Assembly (NCBI RefSeq): GCF_000152985.1
Contig: NZ_CH672395.1
Coordinates: 1 to 64,000 of the forward strand
Direction: 5' to 3'
DNA: 64,000 nucleotides
Source of the DNA: Leeuwenhoekiella blandensis MED217
GTDB taxonomy: Bacteria > Bacteroidota > Bacteroidia > Flavobacteriales > Flavobacteriaceae
A program made the position numbers and the translations under genes. Within the stretch, counting starts at the first letter, position 1; each line of letters starts with the position of its first letter. The notes under the pieces are model-generated. The model made no database searches. It saw nothing but the letters and a program-made list of their open reading frames with translations, and was not told the DNA's origin. This document shows, in pieces, positions 53,334 to 62,024 of this stretch.

Positions 53334-54421
53334 TTGCTGAACAAATACACCAATCCAAAAAGGAGAATCCCTGCCAACACGGCAAAGAAAATTTTCCAGA
53401 AAGAATACGGGCGTTTTCCTGAAATGCTTCCGTTTTCTCCATTTACAAAGAAGCTGTATTCTTTTCCTTTATAGCGATACGCCGAGATATAAACCGGTAA
53501 CAAAATATGTTTGAAAGTTTCTTCTTCCAGGTTGATGTTTAACGTATTTACCCGTTGCTCGTCTCCGCCAATATCGCGACGCGCCCACGTATCTGCAATG
53601 CGACGCATTTCTTCCTGAGATTCGAGATGCCCATCCTTGAGTGGAATCGTATATTTTTCGGTTACAAAGCCCGCGAGAAAGCTGCTTTCAAAAGGCTGTA
53701 GCTTTTTTAAATTCCACAGTGCGACACCACGAGGCACTTTACCGGTGTGTTGCTTTGAGGCGTTGATGAGTGTATCATCTACAAAACCGCTAATGTTTCC
53801 GCTTATGGGAATCCAACGGGTTTTGCGCACGCGGCGTGTGCGTCTTCGGCCCTTGCTGTCTTTGTAGGATTGTGTTTCATAATAGTAATCACCACGTGCA
53901 CCGCTGTATTGGCCATAAAGTTGCGCGTCAAACGTCCAATACGGTAAATACAATCCTTTAGTAAATTGAGGGTCTAGCGTTGCTTTTTTTAAATCGTTGG
54001 GCGCCCACCAAAGTCTGTTTACCCATTTTTTAAACCGAAGAATCGCTTCTTGTTGTGTAAGCTGAAAAGGCAACACTGCACCCGGAAGAATCCACTGTTC
54101 AGTTTTTGCATCTTCTCTGATTAGCGGCGTACCGCAATACACGCAATGCAAAGACTTGTAATTCTCTTCAACGTGCTGATTGGCGCCGCAATTTTTGCAA
54201 TGCAGTATGCTTATTTCTTCGCTGTTTGCCTGAGCTCCTTTTTCCTGAAGAAATTGCCGAAGCGGTAATTCTTTGATAGGATCGGTTTCCAGTGCGATTT
54301 GCTCTTGGTTTCCGCAGTATTCGCACGTAATCGTTGTGGTGCCAGGCCTGTATTTAAGCTCGGCACCACAATTTTTACAGGCTTTTTTGAGTTCAGATTT
54401 TTGAATGGATGGTTCGGTCAA
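53330..54421 (-). CDS. Zinc-ribbon membrane protein, YdjG-like context
   Basis: 363 residues. The N-terminus has two zinc-ribbon motifs: CKNC...CEYC (about residues 15-37) and CKNC...CVYC (about 75-96). A middle region contains YLPYWTFDAQLYGQYSGARGDYYYE, and the C-terminus has one membrane helix (about residues 340-360). Proteins of this kind are often annotated as PriA-related, which is probably wrong here because no helicase motifs are present. It follows an SPFH-GYF protein by 18 nt. In Bacillus the pair resembles YdjG and YdjI, which help recruit PspA to the membrane; this comparison is from memory. Confidence 0.75.
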   Translation of the reverse strand: MTEPSIQKSELKKACKNCGAELKYRPGTTTITCEYCGNQEQIALETDPIKELPLRQFLQEKGAQANSEEISILHCKNCGANQHVEENYKSLHCVYCGTPLIREDAKTEQWILPGAVLPFQLTQQEAILRFKKWVNRLWWAPNDLKKATLDPQFTKGLYLPYWTFDAQLYGQYSGARGDYYYETQSYKDSKGRRRTRRVRKTRWIPISGNISGFVDDTLINASKQHTGKVPRGVALWNLKKLQPFESSFLAGFVTEKYTIPLKDGHLESQEEMRRIADTWARRDIGGDEQRVNTLNINLEEETFKHILLPVYISAYRYKGKEYSFFVNGENGSISGKRPYSFWKIFFAVLAGILLFGLVYLFSK

Positions 54422-54439
54422 AGCAGCTTTGAAAATTAA

Positions 54440-55561
54440 TTATTGACCCGGAAGTGGAGGTGGTGTATTTCCGCCTAAAAAGGGTTTCAGTTCTTCGATC
54501 TCCTGAAGCGCTTTCCATTCACTCATGCCTTGTTTCCAGATCAAAGAATTTCTATTGATCGTACGCGAAGCAAAAAGTGCCTGTAACTGATCAAAACTTA
54601 CAGGTCCTTGCTGCGTATTATTCTGAGCATAATAATATTGTGTTGCGACCGGCATTGGAGGAGGTGTTGCAGCGGCTTGCGGTTGTTGTGCCTGTGGCTT
54701 GCTCATGGCATTTCCCATTTGTTGGGCAAGCGCAAAGCCCATTCCCATTCCCATCCCGGCACCGGCGGTACCGCCTTCATTATTTGCAGCAGCTTCAATA
54801 GCTTTTGCAGTTTTGAATTTGGTTAACTTATCAAGGTCGAGTTTATCGATTCGGCTGTATTCGAAGATTTCTTTTTTGAGCTCTTCGGGCATCGATACAT
54901 TTTCGATATAGAATTTTTCAAGCGAAATTCCCACCGACGTAAACTCGGGTTGCATCACTTCTTTACACGTCTCAGAAAGTTCTGTAGTGTTTGCAGCATA
55001 CAATTCTATCGGAAGATTGGCTTCTCCAACGGTGTCTGTAAATCGCGTTGCGATCAGGCTTTTGAGATGCTCATTGATCTCAAAATTGGTAAAATTGGCA
55101 TCGGTGCCTACAATGTCTTTAATGAATGTTCCGGCGTCGCTTATTTTAAATGCATAAGTTCCAAAAGCTCTGATTTCGACCAAGCCAAAACGATCGTCAC
55201 TTAAGGTAATTGGGTTTTTTGTTCCCCATTTTTCGTCGGTGAATAAATGGGTGTTTACAAAATATACTTCTGCCTTAAACGGACTGTCAAAACCATATTT
55301 CCAGCCTTTAAGTGTAGAAAGAATAGGAAGGTTTTGTGTGTTTAAAGTGTATGTTCCCGGCCCAAAAACATCTGCAAGCTGACCTTCATTGATAAAAACA
55401 GCAGTTTGTCCCTCGCGTACGATGAGTTTTGCGTTGTTCTTAATTTCGTTTTGATAGCGCTCAAAACGATGTGCAATGGTATCTGGCGTATAATCGAGCC
55501 ACTCGATGATGTCGATAAATTCGTGGCTGAGTTTTTCTTTAATCTTATCAAATATTCCCAT
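54440..55561 (-). CDS. SPFH domain protein with C-terminal GYF_2 domain
   Basis: 373 residues. An SPFH/virion-core-like domain spans about residues 30-240 (VFINEGQLADVFGPGTYTLNTQNLPIL, EVYFVNTHLF). A Gly/Met/Ala-rich linker with GAGMGMGMG and PQAQQPQAA follows, and the C-terminus is a GYF_2 domain: YYAQNNTQQGPVSFDQLQALF...SLIWKQGMSEW. There is no signal peptide. SPFH proteins form membrane-associated scaffolds. The partner zinc-ribbon membrane protein is directly downstream. A membrane-stress role is inferred from the Bacillus YdjGI analogy. Confidence 0.88.
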   Translation of the reverse strand: MGIFDKIKEKLSHEFIDIIEWLDYTPDTIAHRFERYQNEIKNNAKLIVREGQTAVFINEGQLADVFGPGTYTLNTQNLPILSTLKGWKYGFDSPFKAEVYFVNTHLFTDEKWGTKNPITLSDDRFGLVEIRAFGTYAFKISDAGTFIKDIVGTDANFTNFEINEHLKSLIATRFTDTVGEANLPIELYAANTTELSETCKEVMQPEFTSVGISLEKFYIENVSMPEELKKEIFEYSRIDKLDLDKLTKFKTAKAIEAAANNEGGTAGAGMGMGMGFALAQQMGNAMSKPQAQQPQAAATPPPMPVATQYYYAQNNTQQGPVSFDQLQALFASRTINRNSLIWKQGMSEWKALQEIEELKPFLGGNTPPPLPGQ

Positions 55562-55679
55562 AGGTTGTTTCGGTTTTAATGAAGCTGTATACTTATGAGT
55601 ATCAAAAGTCTATATTTTGTTTCAAACTATTTACTCGATGGGCAAGATTTAAATGCTCTATGGCTTACTTCAAGATCAT

Positions 55680-56411
55680 TTATGCGTTTCTTCCTTCTTC
55701 ATCAGGATACAAAGTGTAAACAGGATCACTTTGCCAGAATTCCTTTGTATCAGCATCTATGATCGAAAGCTTTCCTTTAAAGGCAGCTCCCGTGTCTACA
55801 TTCCAAACATTAGCCATTTGCGTTGGTTCGTCTCTGGCGATGCGGGTTACAGGAGTGTGACCGATGTAGATCTCTTTGTGGTATTGCAGCCGCATAGGAT
55901 ATTCCGGGTCCTCTTTTTTAATGCGTTTGTCAAGGCTAACTGCCATTTCCCAAAAGGTGCGATCCCAATAAAAAGCCGTGCTGTAATGTTCAAACTCGGG
56001 ACCATTGCGGTTTTGAAAACCGGCATGAACAAACATGCGGTTTTGTTCATCTATATGATAATCTTTGAGGTTTTTATAGAATTCAAGATGCTCTTGTTTG
56101 GTTTCTTGGGTGATGTTTTCATAAGACTTCATCGTGCTTCTTCCGCCGTGATTGAGCCAAGTGTCATTTTTGGTATTGTCTCGCAACCATTGATACGCCA
56201 GATCATCGTGATTACCTCGCATAAAAATGCAATTATGCGTTTTTGACAATTCAATTAAAAAGGAAACCGTTTGTGCGCTCTCACTCCAGCCGTCAACATA
56301 GTCTCCTAAAAAAATAAGTAAATCGTCTTGGGTTACTTTGGCGCGCTCAAGAATTTGTTCAAGTGCTCTCAGGCCGCCGTGAATGTCGCCTATGGCGAGG
56401 GTACGTGTCAT
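55680..56411 (-). CDS. PPP-type metallophosphoesterase
   Basis: 243 residues. All metal motifs are visible: GDIHG (residues 8-12), LGDYVDGW (about 36-43), RGNHDDLAY (about 65-73), MFVHAGF, and a late YIGHTPVT. This fits a small bacterial serine/threonine phosphatase or diadenosine-tetraphosphatase-like enzyme; the substrate is not evident. Its start overlaps the stop of the AlbA_2 gene by 4 nt (ATGA), so translation is coupled and the two probably work together. Confidence 0.94.
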   Translation of the reverse strand: MTRTLAIGDIHGGLRALEQILERAKVTQDDLLIFLGDYVDGWSESAQTVSFLIELSKTHNCIFMRGNHDDLAYQWLRDNTKNDTWLNHGGRSTMKSYENITQETKQEHLEFYKNLKDYHIDEQNRMFVHAGFQNRNGPEFEHYSTAFYWDRTFWEMAVSLDKRIKKEDPEYPMRLQYHKEIYIGHTPVTRIARDEPTQMANVWNVDTGAAFKGKLSIIDADTKEFWQSDPVYTLYPDEEGRNA

Positions 56412-57547
56412 GAATTGTATTTTACTTTTCGCAAAATGCGAATGTTTTCTTTGTATGCATTGTAAAGTTTGGTGCCGTATTTTCTAAGATACGGCCGAAT
56501 ACGTTCTAGTTTATCAAGCGCCGGTTCAAACCCGTTGAGGTAGCAAATTAAATACGTTGCCGGCAGGTTGTACAGGTCTTCAAGTTCGCCTTTGTTGAGT
56601 TCTTTATTAGCCAATACTTTCTTAAGAATAGTATTGTTATTGTTATAAATATGATAGAGCAATTTTCGGTCAAATTGAGGTGGCTCAAAGACTAAAGTGC
56701 TGTCAATAGTGTATGACCCGTTTTCATTAAAATTGATCGTCAATTCTTCCAGCGGATAATATTTATATTCATTCTGAAGTCCTAGCAGTACGTATTCTAA
56801 AATAGTAAAATGATCATCGGTCATAGCAATGGAAACTTCGTCTAAAGCCGAATAAAAAAGCCGCACTTGCTCGTTGATCAGTTCGATATCTACGCGACTA
56901 AAATAGGTGTTGCCTTTAACCTCTTTTTTATTGCCTGCCCAGCAAACCACAAATTGCTCTTTAAACACTTTGTACTGCGTAAACAGATCTGCGTGCCGCA
57001 CATTGATAAAATCGATAACGCCGTCCAGAGTCAATTCAATACTGTTGTGAGCGTGTTTTTCGATCGTGGCGACGATCTCGCTGTTCACATCTTTGATTTC
57101 ACTCTTAAAAACCTTGGGCATAGAGATGCTTCCGTCTCTAAAAAAAGCAGTGCCACCCCAATATTTCCAGATGTTTTTCTTTAGCGCTGTGAGTTTATTG
57201 ATTGGTCTTATGGTGACTAAACCAATTACCTGATCTGAAGGCAAATGCGGAAACGGAATGTTTTCATAAGAAATCAGTGGCGGATTGGTCAAATAGGCAT
57301 TCACCAAATTTTGAATTTTGCTATCATCAAAAAACGGAACGCCTAAGATTTCGTTAGTTTCATCTTCAACTCCAATTACGATATAACTGTTGTTTTTGGG
57401 GTTCGAATTAGAAAGCGCACATACGTGTTTTAAAAACTTAGCCTTGCCTTCTTTGGTACTGATGTCAACTTTTCGCTTTTTGTCATAAAAACTGTTCTCG
57501 TCATTATGTGCGAGTAAGTTTTTAATGAGCAGGCGTTTGTTGATCAT
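56408..57547 (-). CDS. AlbA_2 (Schlafen-type) domain protein
   Basis: 379 residues. The N-terminal half (about residues 10-115) matches the AlbA_2 putative ATP/nucleic-acid-binding domain, with ALSNSNPKNNSYIVIGVEDETNEILGVP as the typical segment. The C-terminal half, from about residue 170, has no domain I recognise and is rich in Tyr, Asn and Leu. AlbA_2 proteins range from regulators to phage-defence and nuclease-related proteins. Here the only clue is coupling to the phosphatase gene by a 4-nt overlap. Confidence 0.8.
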   Translation of the reverse strand: MINKRLLIKNLLAHNDENSFYDKKRKVDISTKEGKAKFLKHVCALSNSNPKNNSYIVIGVEDETNEILGVPFFDDSKIQNLVNAYLTNPPLISYENIPFPHLPSDQVIGLVTIRPINKLTALKKNIWKYWGGTAFFRDGSISMPKVFKSEIKDVNSEIVATIEKHAHNSIELTLDGVIDFINVRHADLFTQYKVFKEQFVVCWAGNKKEVKGNTYFSRVDIELINEQVRLFYSALDEVSIAMTDDHFTILEYVLLGLQNEYKYYPLEELTINFNENGSYTIDSTLVFEPPQFDRKLLYHIYNNNNTILKKVLANKELNKGELEDLYNLPATYLICYLNGFEPALDKLERIRPYLRKYGTKLYNAYKENIRILRKVKYNS

Positions 57548-57577
57548 TCTTTATTGCTATTAGTATTGTTATTTTTA

Positions 57578-57675
57578 TTGGCACGGCCAAAGGGTTCAAA
57601 ACTCCAAGACTTGTCTCGAAATTGAAAATTCGATTCCAAGTAAAGCCTCGCTCGCTTACCCTGAGGTAGTTCACA
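57578..57675 (+). repeat. Dispersed intergenic repeat copy
   Basis: TTGGCACGGCCAAAGGG, then ACTCCAAG, then CTCGAAATTGAAAATTCG, ending TGAGGTAGTTCAC. The first 75 bp matches, in reverse orientation, the start of the tandem units at 16770 and 17000. It fills the gap between the four-helix-bundle gene and the AlbA_2 gene. Confidence 0.7.
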
Positions 57676-57677
57676 AG

Positions 57678-58067
57678 TCAATCAAATTTACTTCCGCGTT
57701 TTTCTGAGTTTTTAAGATAGTTAGAAAATTTACCCAACTGATCAATCAATTCTTGGGTTTCTTGATTGAGTTCATCAAATGTTTCCTCGCCTAAATACCC
57801 TCTGTCTAAACATCTTAACAATTGCGATTTTGTTTCGCAACAAGATCCTTTAGCAAAGCCCAAAAAATTAATAAACTCTTTATTTCCACCTCTGCCGAAG
57901 CCTTCAGCAATGTTATCCATTACAGAACCTGATGAAGCATTTATTTGATTTATAAGTTCAAAGTCTTGTTTCAAATTAGAAGTCTGAATTAGTTTCCAAA
58001 CATTATTAGCAAGAACTCTAGCTTTCTTAAAAATTTCTAGTTCTTCAAATGAGTTGTAATGTGCCAT
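57678..58067 (-). CDS. Four-helix-bundle protein (23S rRNA intervening-sequence type)
   Basis: 129 residues from the ATG at 58065-58067, giving MAHYNSFEELEIFKKARVLANNVW; an upstream ATG adds nine residues of doubtful value. The sequence matches the small four-helix proteins first found inside 23S rRNA intervening sequences: LEIFKKARVLA, SSGSVMDNIAEGFGRGGNKEFINFLGFAKGSCCETKSQL. No rRNA gene is nearby, so this is a stand-alone copy, which is common in Bacteroidota. It is flanked on one side by a dispersed repeat. Function unknown. Confidence 0.9.
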   Translation of the reverse strand: MAHYNSFEELEIFKKARVLANNVWKLIQTSNLKQDFELINQINASSGSVMDNIAEGFGRGGNKEFINFLGFAKGSCCETKSQLLRCLDRGYLGEETFDELNQETQELIDQLGKFSNYLKNSEKRGSKFD

Positions 58068-58106
58068 CTTGCGGGTGAATAATAGTAATAACAATAAAAA
58101 TAATAA

Positions 58107-58862
58107 TTATTGCTTGTTCACCACCGTAGAAGAAGCTTGATCCACACTCATAACTACAAGGTCTGCAATGTTCACATGGTAAGGGCGAGTGACTACAAAA
58201 TGAATAATATCTGCGATATCTTCAGCTTGTAAAGGTTTAAACCCTTGATACACTTTATCTGCTTTTTCTGAGTCGCCTTTAAAACGAACTTCGCTGAATT
58301 CGGTCTCAACCATTCCCGGATTAACCGCTCCCACACGTATGTTATAGCCATTCAAATCTATACGCATGCCTTGATTAATTGCATCCACGGCGTGTTTACT
58401 TGCGCAATACACATTACCTTTGGGGTACACCTCCTTACCGGCGGTTGAACCTATGTTGATAATGTGCCCACTATTTTGTGCGATCATTTTTGGGATGATC
58501 CTATCACTTACATAGAGCAAGCCTTTGACGTTGATGTCCAACATCGCATCCCAATCGTCTGTGCTTCCATCCTGAATAGGATCAAGACCGTGTGCGTTGC
58601 CCGCATTGTTGATAAGAATATCTATGTGCTGAAAAGCTTCAGGCAAGTCATTAATCGCATTTTCTACGTCTTTTTTATTTCGAACATCAAAAGTCAAAGT
58701 GTGCACTTCAACGAGTTGTTGTAATTCGTTTTTAAGCGCATCTAGGCGTTCTTGACGTCTTCCGCAGAGGATAAGATTAATGCCGTTTTTAGCAAAGTGT
58801 TTAGCAGTGGCTGCACCTATACCGCTTGTGGCACCGGTAATTAAAGCTGTTGGTCTAGACAT
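58107..58862 (-). CDS. Short-chain dehydrogenase/reductase
   Basis: 251 residues. The cofactor motif ITGATSGIGAATA (residues 7-19) and NNAGNAHG are present, and the active-site Ser-Tyr-Lys is in NIGSTAGKEVYPKGNVYCASKHA. An early GRRQERLD after the cofactor motif suggests NADP(H). It resembles the YdfG group, which reduces serine- or hydroxy-acid-derived substrates such as 3-hydroxypropionate/malonic semialdehyde; this is from similarity of pattern only. Confidence 0.93.
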   Translation of the reverse strand: MSRPTALITGATSGIGAATAKHFAKNGINLILCGRRQERLDALKNELQQLVEVHTLTFDVRNKKDVENAINDLPEAFQHIDILINNAGNAHGLDPIQDGSTDDWDAMLDINVKGLLYVSDRIIPKMIAQNSGHIINIGSTAGKEVYPKGNVYCASKHAVDAINQGMRIDLNGYNIRVGAVNPGMVETEFSEVRFKGDSEKADKVYQGFKPLQAEDIADIIHFVVTRPYHVNIADLVVMSVDQASSTVVNKQ

Positions 58863-58960
58863 AATTAAGTGTATTTGTTAAGTATTCTTAAGTCCTCCTA
58901 ATAAAATTATAGCGGTTTATTAAAAGAAGATAAAAACACGTTAATTGTCGTTAATGATTT

Positions 58961-58990
58961 TTTGCAACGTAAGAATTTACTTCATTTTTG
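58961..58990 (+). promoter_or_regulatory. Promoter of the DUF4382 gene
   Basis: TTTG at 58961-58964, an 18-nt spacer and CATTTTTG at 58983-58990, one base from TAnnTTTG. The start codon is 34 nt further. Confidence 0.6.
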
Positions 58991-59023
58991 AGCAAATTAA
59001 TGACTGAATTTAATTAGAATATT

Positions 59024-59851
59024 ATGAAAAATATGTTGAAATATGGGCTGTTAGTAGCCGGAATACTAGGATTATCTTCTTGTAGTGATGATGATAGCAA
59101 TGCAAGTGCCGAAGCCGGGACTTCTAATATGACCGTGCGCATGGTGGATGCACCAGGAGATTACGATAATGTTTTTATAGATGTAGAAGGAGTTGTTGTA
59201 AAGTATAACGACGATTTTAATGAAGAAGCTTATGACGATGATTACGTTTTTGTAGATGGTGAATTTGAGCTTGACACCGATGATGAGGTTTATGACCTGT
59301 TAGAACTTACAGGTGGTGCTTATGCAATTCTTGCAGATGAAGATATTCCTGCTGGTGCGATTAGTCAAGTGCGTTTAGTGCTTGGTGATGACAACACCGT
59401 AGTTGTAGATGGAGAAACCTACCCATTGCAAACGCCAAGTGCACAACAGTCTGGTTTAAAGGTTCAGTTTAATCAAACTTTAGAAGCCGGAGTGTTTTAT
59501 ACGGTAGTGCTTGACTTTAATGTTGAAGAATCTATTGTAGAGCAAGGTAATGGCGGTTATTTATTAAAACCTGTGATTAGAGCGAGTGCAATTGAAGCAA
59601 CCGGTGTGATCGCTGGTTCATTATTGCCACTTAATGTGCCGGCAACCATTACTGCCGAAGGTGAAGGCGTTGTTGTGTCTACCAATGTGAGCAGCGATGG
59701 AGACTTTGCTCTTAACGGTTTGCCAGAAGGTGTTTATGATGTAACGATCGAGGCCGAACTTGTTGCAGATGTGATTACAACAGTAGTTGTAGAAGATGTA
59801 GCAGTTGTAAATGGTGAGAGTACAGCGCTAGGTGCTATTACCGTTGAATAA
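59024..59851 (+). CDS. DUF4382 domain lipoprotein
   Basis: 275 residues. The signal peptide ends GLSSC followed by an SDDDS acidic stretch, the usual Bacteroidota surface lipoprotein export signal (LES). The DUF4382 domain starts MTVRMVDAPGDYDNVFIDVEGVVV and runs to about residue 175. A C-terminal carboxypeptidase-regulatory-like beta domain follows (VIAGSLLPLNVPATITAEGEG). The protein is strongly acidic. It probably sits on the cell surface; no ligand is known. Confidence 0.9.
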   Translation: MKNMLKYGLLVAGILGLSSCSDDDSNASAEAGTSNMTVRMVDAPGDYDNVFIDVEGVVVKYNDDFNEEAYDDDYVFVDGEFELDTDDEVYDLLELTGGAYAILADEDIPAGAISQVRLVLGDDNTVVVDGETYPLQTPSAQQSGLKVQFNQTLEAGVFYTVVLDFNVEESIVEQGNGGYLLKPVIRASAIEATGVIAGSLLPLNVPATITAEGEGVVVSTNVSSDGDFALNGLPEGVYDVTIEAELVADVITTVVVEDVAVVNGESTALGAITVE

Positions 59852-59874
59852 AACATAAAGAACACGTATCTTTG

Positions 59875-59906
59875 AAAAGCAATCTGAAAAGATTGCTTTT
59901 TTTTTG
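59875..59906 (+). terminator. Intrinsic terminator after the DUF4382 gene
   Basis: AAAAGCAATC and GATTGCTTTT form a 10-bp perfect stem with a short TGAAAA loop, followed by a T-run. Confidence 0.9.
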
Positions 59907-60064
59907 CAACATTTCTCACGAGATGTCGTCTTTAGAATTACCCCTAAAAGCTTTCCGCAAGCCGTGCTTACAGGGGATTTTAACCATTGCTTAACAAAAT
60001 GGTTAGCAATAAAGTATAACCTTGTAGACCTCAGAGTCATATAAAACGTACATAAAACTAGAGT

Positions 60065-61066
60065 ATGGAAGATAACGCATCTGTTGATATAGGAGCGATT
60101 AACGAAAAGATCGAAAAAGAGAGTGCTTTTGTAAAAGTACTTACGATGGAAATGAATAAAGTCATCGTAGGACAAAAGCATATGGTAGAACGTTTGCTCA
60201 TAGGCCTTTTGGGGCGTGGGCATATTTTGCTGGAGGGAGTTCCCGGTCTGGCAAAAACATTAGCGATCAACACGCTTTCTCAAGCGGTTCACGGTAGCTT
60301 TAGCCGTATTCAGTTTACGCCAGATTTACTTCCGGCAGATGTTGTGGGTACCTTGATTTACAATATGAAACTGAATGATTTCAGCATAAAGAAAGGACCT
60401 ATTTTTGCCAATTTCGTCCTCGCGGATGAGATTAACCGTGCCCCGGCTAAAGTACAGAGTGCATTGCTGGAAGCGATGCAGGAGAAGCAGGTGACCATTG
60501 GTGATGAGACCTTTAAGCTTGACAGACCGTTCTTGGTTATGGCAACTCAAAACCCGGTAGAGCAAGAAGGGACCTATCCACTTCCTGAAGCGCAAGTTGA
60601 CCGTTTTATGCTTAAAACCGTTATCGATTATCCTAAGCAAGCCGAAGAACAGCTCATCATACGCGCCAATCTAAAAGGCTCTTTTGAAAAAGTAAATCCG
60701 GTTGTTTCTATCGAACAGATCTTGCGTGCGCAGGAAGCCGTAAAAGAGGTGTATATGGATGAGAAGATCGAGAAGTACATTCTTGATATCATCTTTGCGA
60801 CGCGTTATCCGGAAAATTATAAGTTGGCAGATTTAAAACCTTTGATCAGTTTTGGGTCTTCGCCACGGGGTAGTATCAACCTGGCAACGGCTTCAAAATG
60901 TTATGCGTTTATCAAAGGTCGCGGTTATGTGATTCCAGAAGATGTGCGTGCAGTAGTACACGACGTATTGCGTCACCGTATAGGAATTACTTATGAAGCA
61001 GAAGCAGAAAACGTAACTACCGAAGAAATTATAAACAAGATCGTAAACGAGATCGAAGTACCATAA
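60065..61066 (+). CDS. MoxR family AAA+ ATPase
   Basis: 333 residues. Walker A GVPGLAKT (about residues 59-66), Walker B LADEINRAPAK (about 118-128) and the sensor segment ATQNPVEQEGTYPLPEAQ. MoxR ATPases act as chaperones for VWA-domain partners, and the downstream DUF58 and BatA genes encode such proteins. It is the first gene of the Bat-type operon, which in Bacteroidota is linked to stress tolerance of the envelope. Confidence 0.96.
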   Translation: MEDNASVDIGAINEKIEKESAFVKVLTMEMNKVIVGQKHMVERLLIGLLGRGHILLEGVPGLAKTLAINTLSQAVHGSFSRIQFTPDLLPADVVGTLIYNMKLNDFSIKKGPIFANFVLADEINRAPAKVQSALLEAMQEKQVTIGDETFKLDRPFLVMATQNPVEQEGTYPLPEAQVDRFMLKTVIDYPKQAEEQLIIRANLKGSFEKVNPVVSIEQILRAQEAVKEVYMDEKIEKYILDIIFATRYPENYKLADLKPLISFGSSPRGSINLATASKCYAFIKGRGYVIPEDVRAVVHDVLRHRIGITYEAEAENVTTEEIINKIVNEIEVP

Positions 61067-61150
61067 ACTTAAAAGACAGAAATCAGTTCGCAGTTCTTGC
61101 TTGAAAAATAGCAACTACTGCCTGCTGATTTTCTTTTTGATTACATATTC

Positions 61151-62017
61151 ATGGACACTAAAGAACTTCTAAAAAAAGTACGCAAAATTGAGATCAAGAC
61201 CAGAAGACTGTCTGATCATATTTTTGGCGGGGAATATCACTCTACGTTCAAAGGGCGTGGTATGACCTTTAGTGAAGTACGTCAATACCAGTTTGGTGAT
61301 GATGTGCGCAATATAGATTGGAATGTCACCGCACGCTACAATGAGCCTTTTGTAAAGGTTTTTGAAGAAGAGCGCGAGCTTACGATGATGCTGGTGGCCG
61401 ATGTGAGTGGTTCAGAATTCTTTGGAACAGACCAGCAGTTGAAGTCTGAAGTGGTTACAGAAATTGCCGCAACCCTGGCATTTTCGGCATTGCAGAATAA
61501 TGATAAAATCGGACTCATTTTATTTTCAGATGGTATCGAATTATACATTCCGCCTAAAAAAGGAAAATCACACGTACTGCGTATCATTCGCGAACTTTTA
61601 GAATTCAAACCGAAAAGTAAAAAGACCGATGTGGCACAGGCTTTGAAATTCCTTTCTGGAGTGATGAAGAAAAAAGCCATTGTCTTTGTCCTTTCAGATT
61701 TTATTGCAGACGACTATCAGGACACGATGAAGATCGCGGCCAAGCGTCACGATATTACAGGTATACGTATTTACGATCAGCGTGAGGAAGAAATCCCGAG
61801 TTTGGGAATTGTGCAAATGGAAGATGAAGAAACCGGCGAATTATTGCTGGTCAATACTACATCAAAAAAGGTGCGTAACAATTATGCGAAATATTACCGC
61901 GATCGCGTGGCGTATTATAAGGATAGTTTTACAAGAAGCGGTGCCGGCGTGATCGATGTGCGTACCGATGAAAGCTATGTCAAAAAATTACTAGGTTATT
62001 TTAAACGAAGAGGATAA
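61151..62017 (+). CDS. DUF58 domain protein (VWA-like)
   Basis: 288 residues. The DUF58 signature is GRGMTFSEVRQYQFGDDVRN followed by IDWNVTARYNEPFVKVFEEERE (about residues 36-75). A VWA-like fold comes after it: LVADVSGSEFFG in place of the MIDAS DxSxS, then FVLSDFIADDYQ. It is cytoplasmic, 84 nt after moxR. It is the usual partner of MoxR. Confidence 0.95.
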   Translation: MDTKELLKKVRKIEIKTRRLSDHIFGGEYHSTFKGRGMTFSEVRQYQFGDDVRNIDWNVTARYNEPFVKVFEEERELTMMLVADVSGSEFFGTDQQLKSEVVTEIAATLAFSALQNNDKIGLILFSDGIELYIPPKKGKSHVLRIIRELLEFKPKSKKTDVAQALKFLSGVMKKKAIVFVLSDFIADDYQDTMKIAAKRHDITGIRIYDQREEEIPSLGIVQMEDEETGELLLVNTTSKKVRNNYAKYYRDRVAYYKDSFTRSGAGVIDVRTDESYVKKLLGYFKRRG

Positions 62018-62024
62018 CACAACA

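Noticed and set aside
53330-54421. PriA-like helicase annotation for the zinc-ribbon protein
   Set aside because: No Walker or helicase motifs; the resemblance is limited to the cysteine ribbons.
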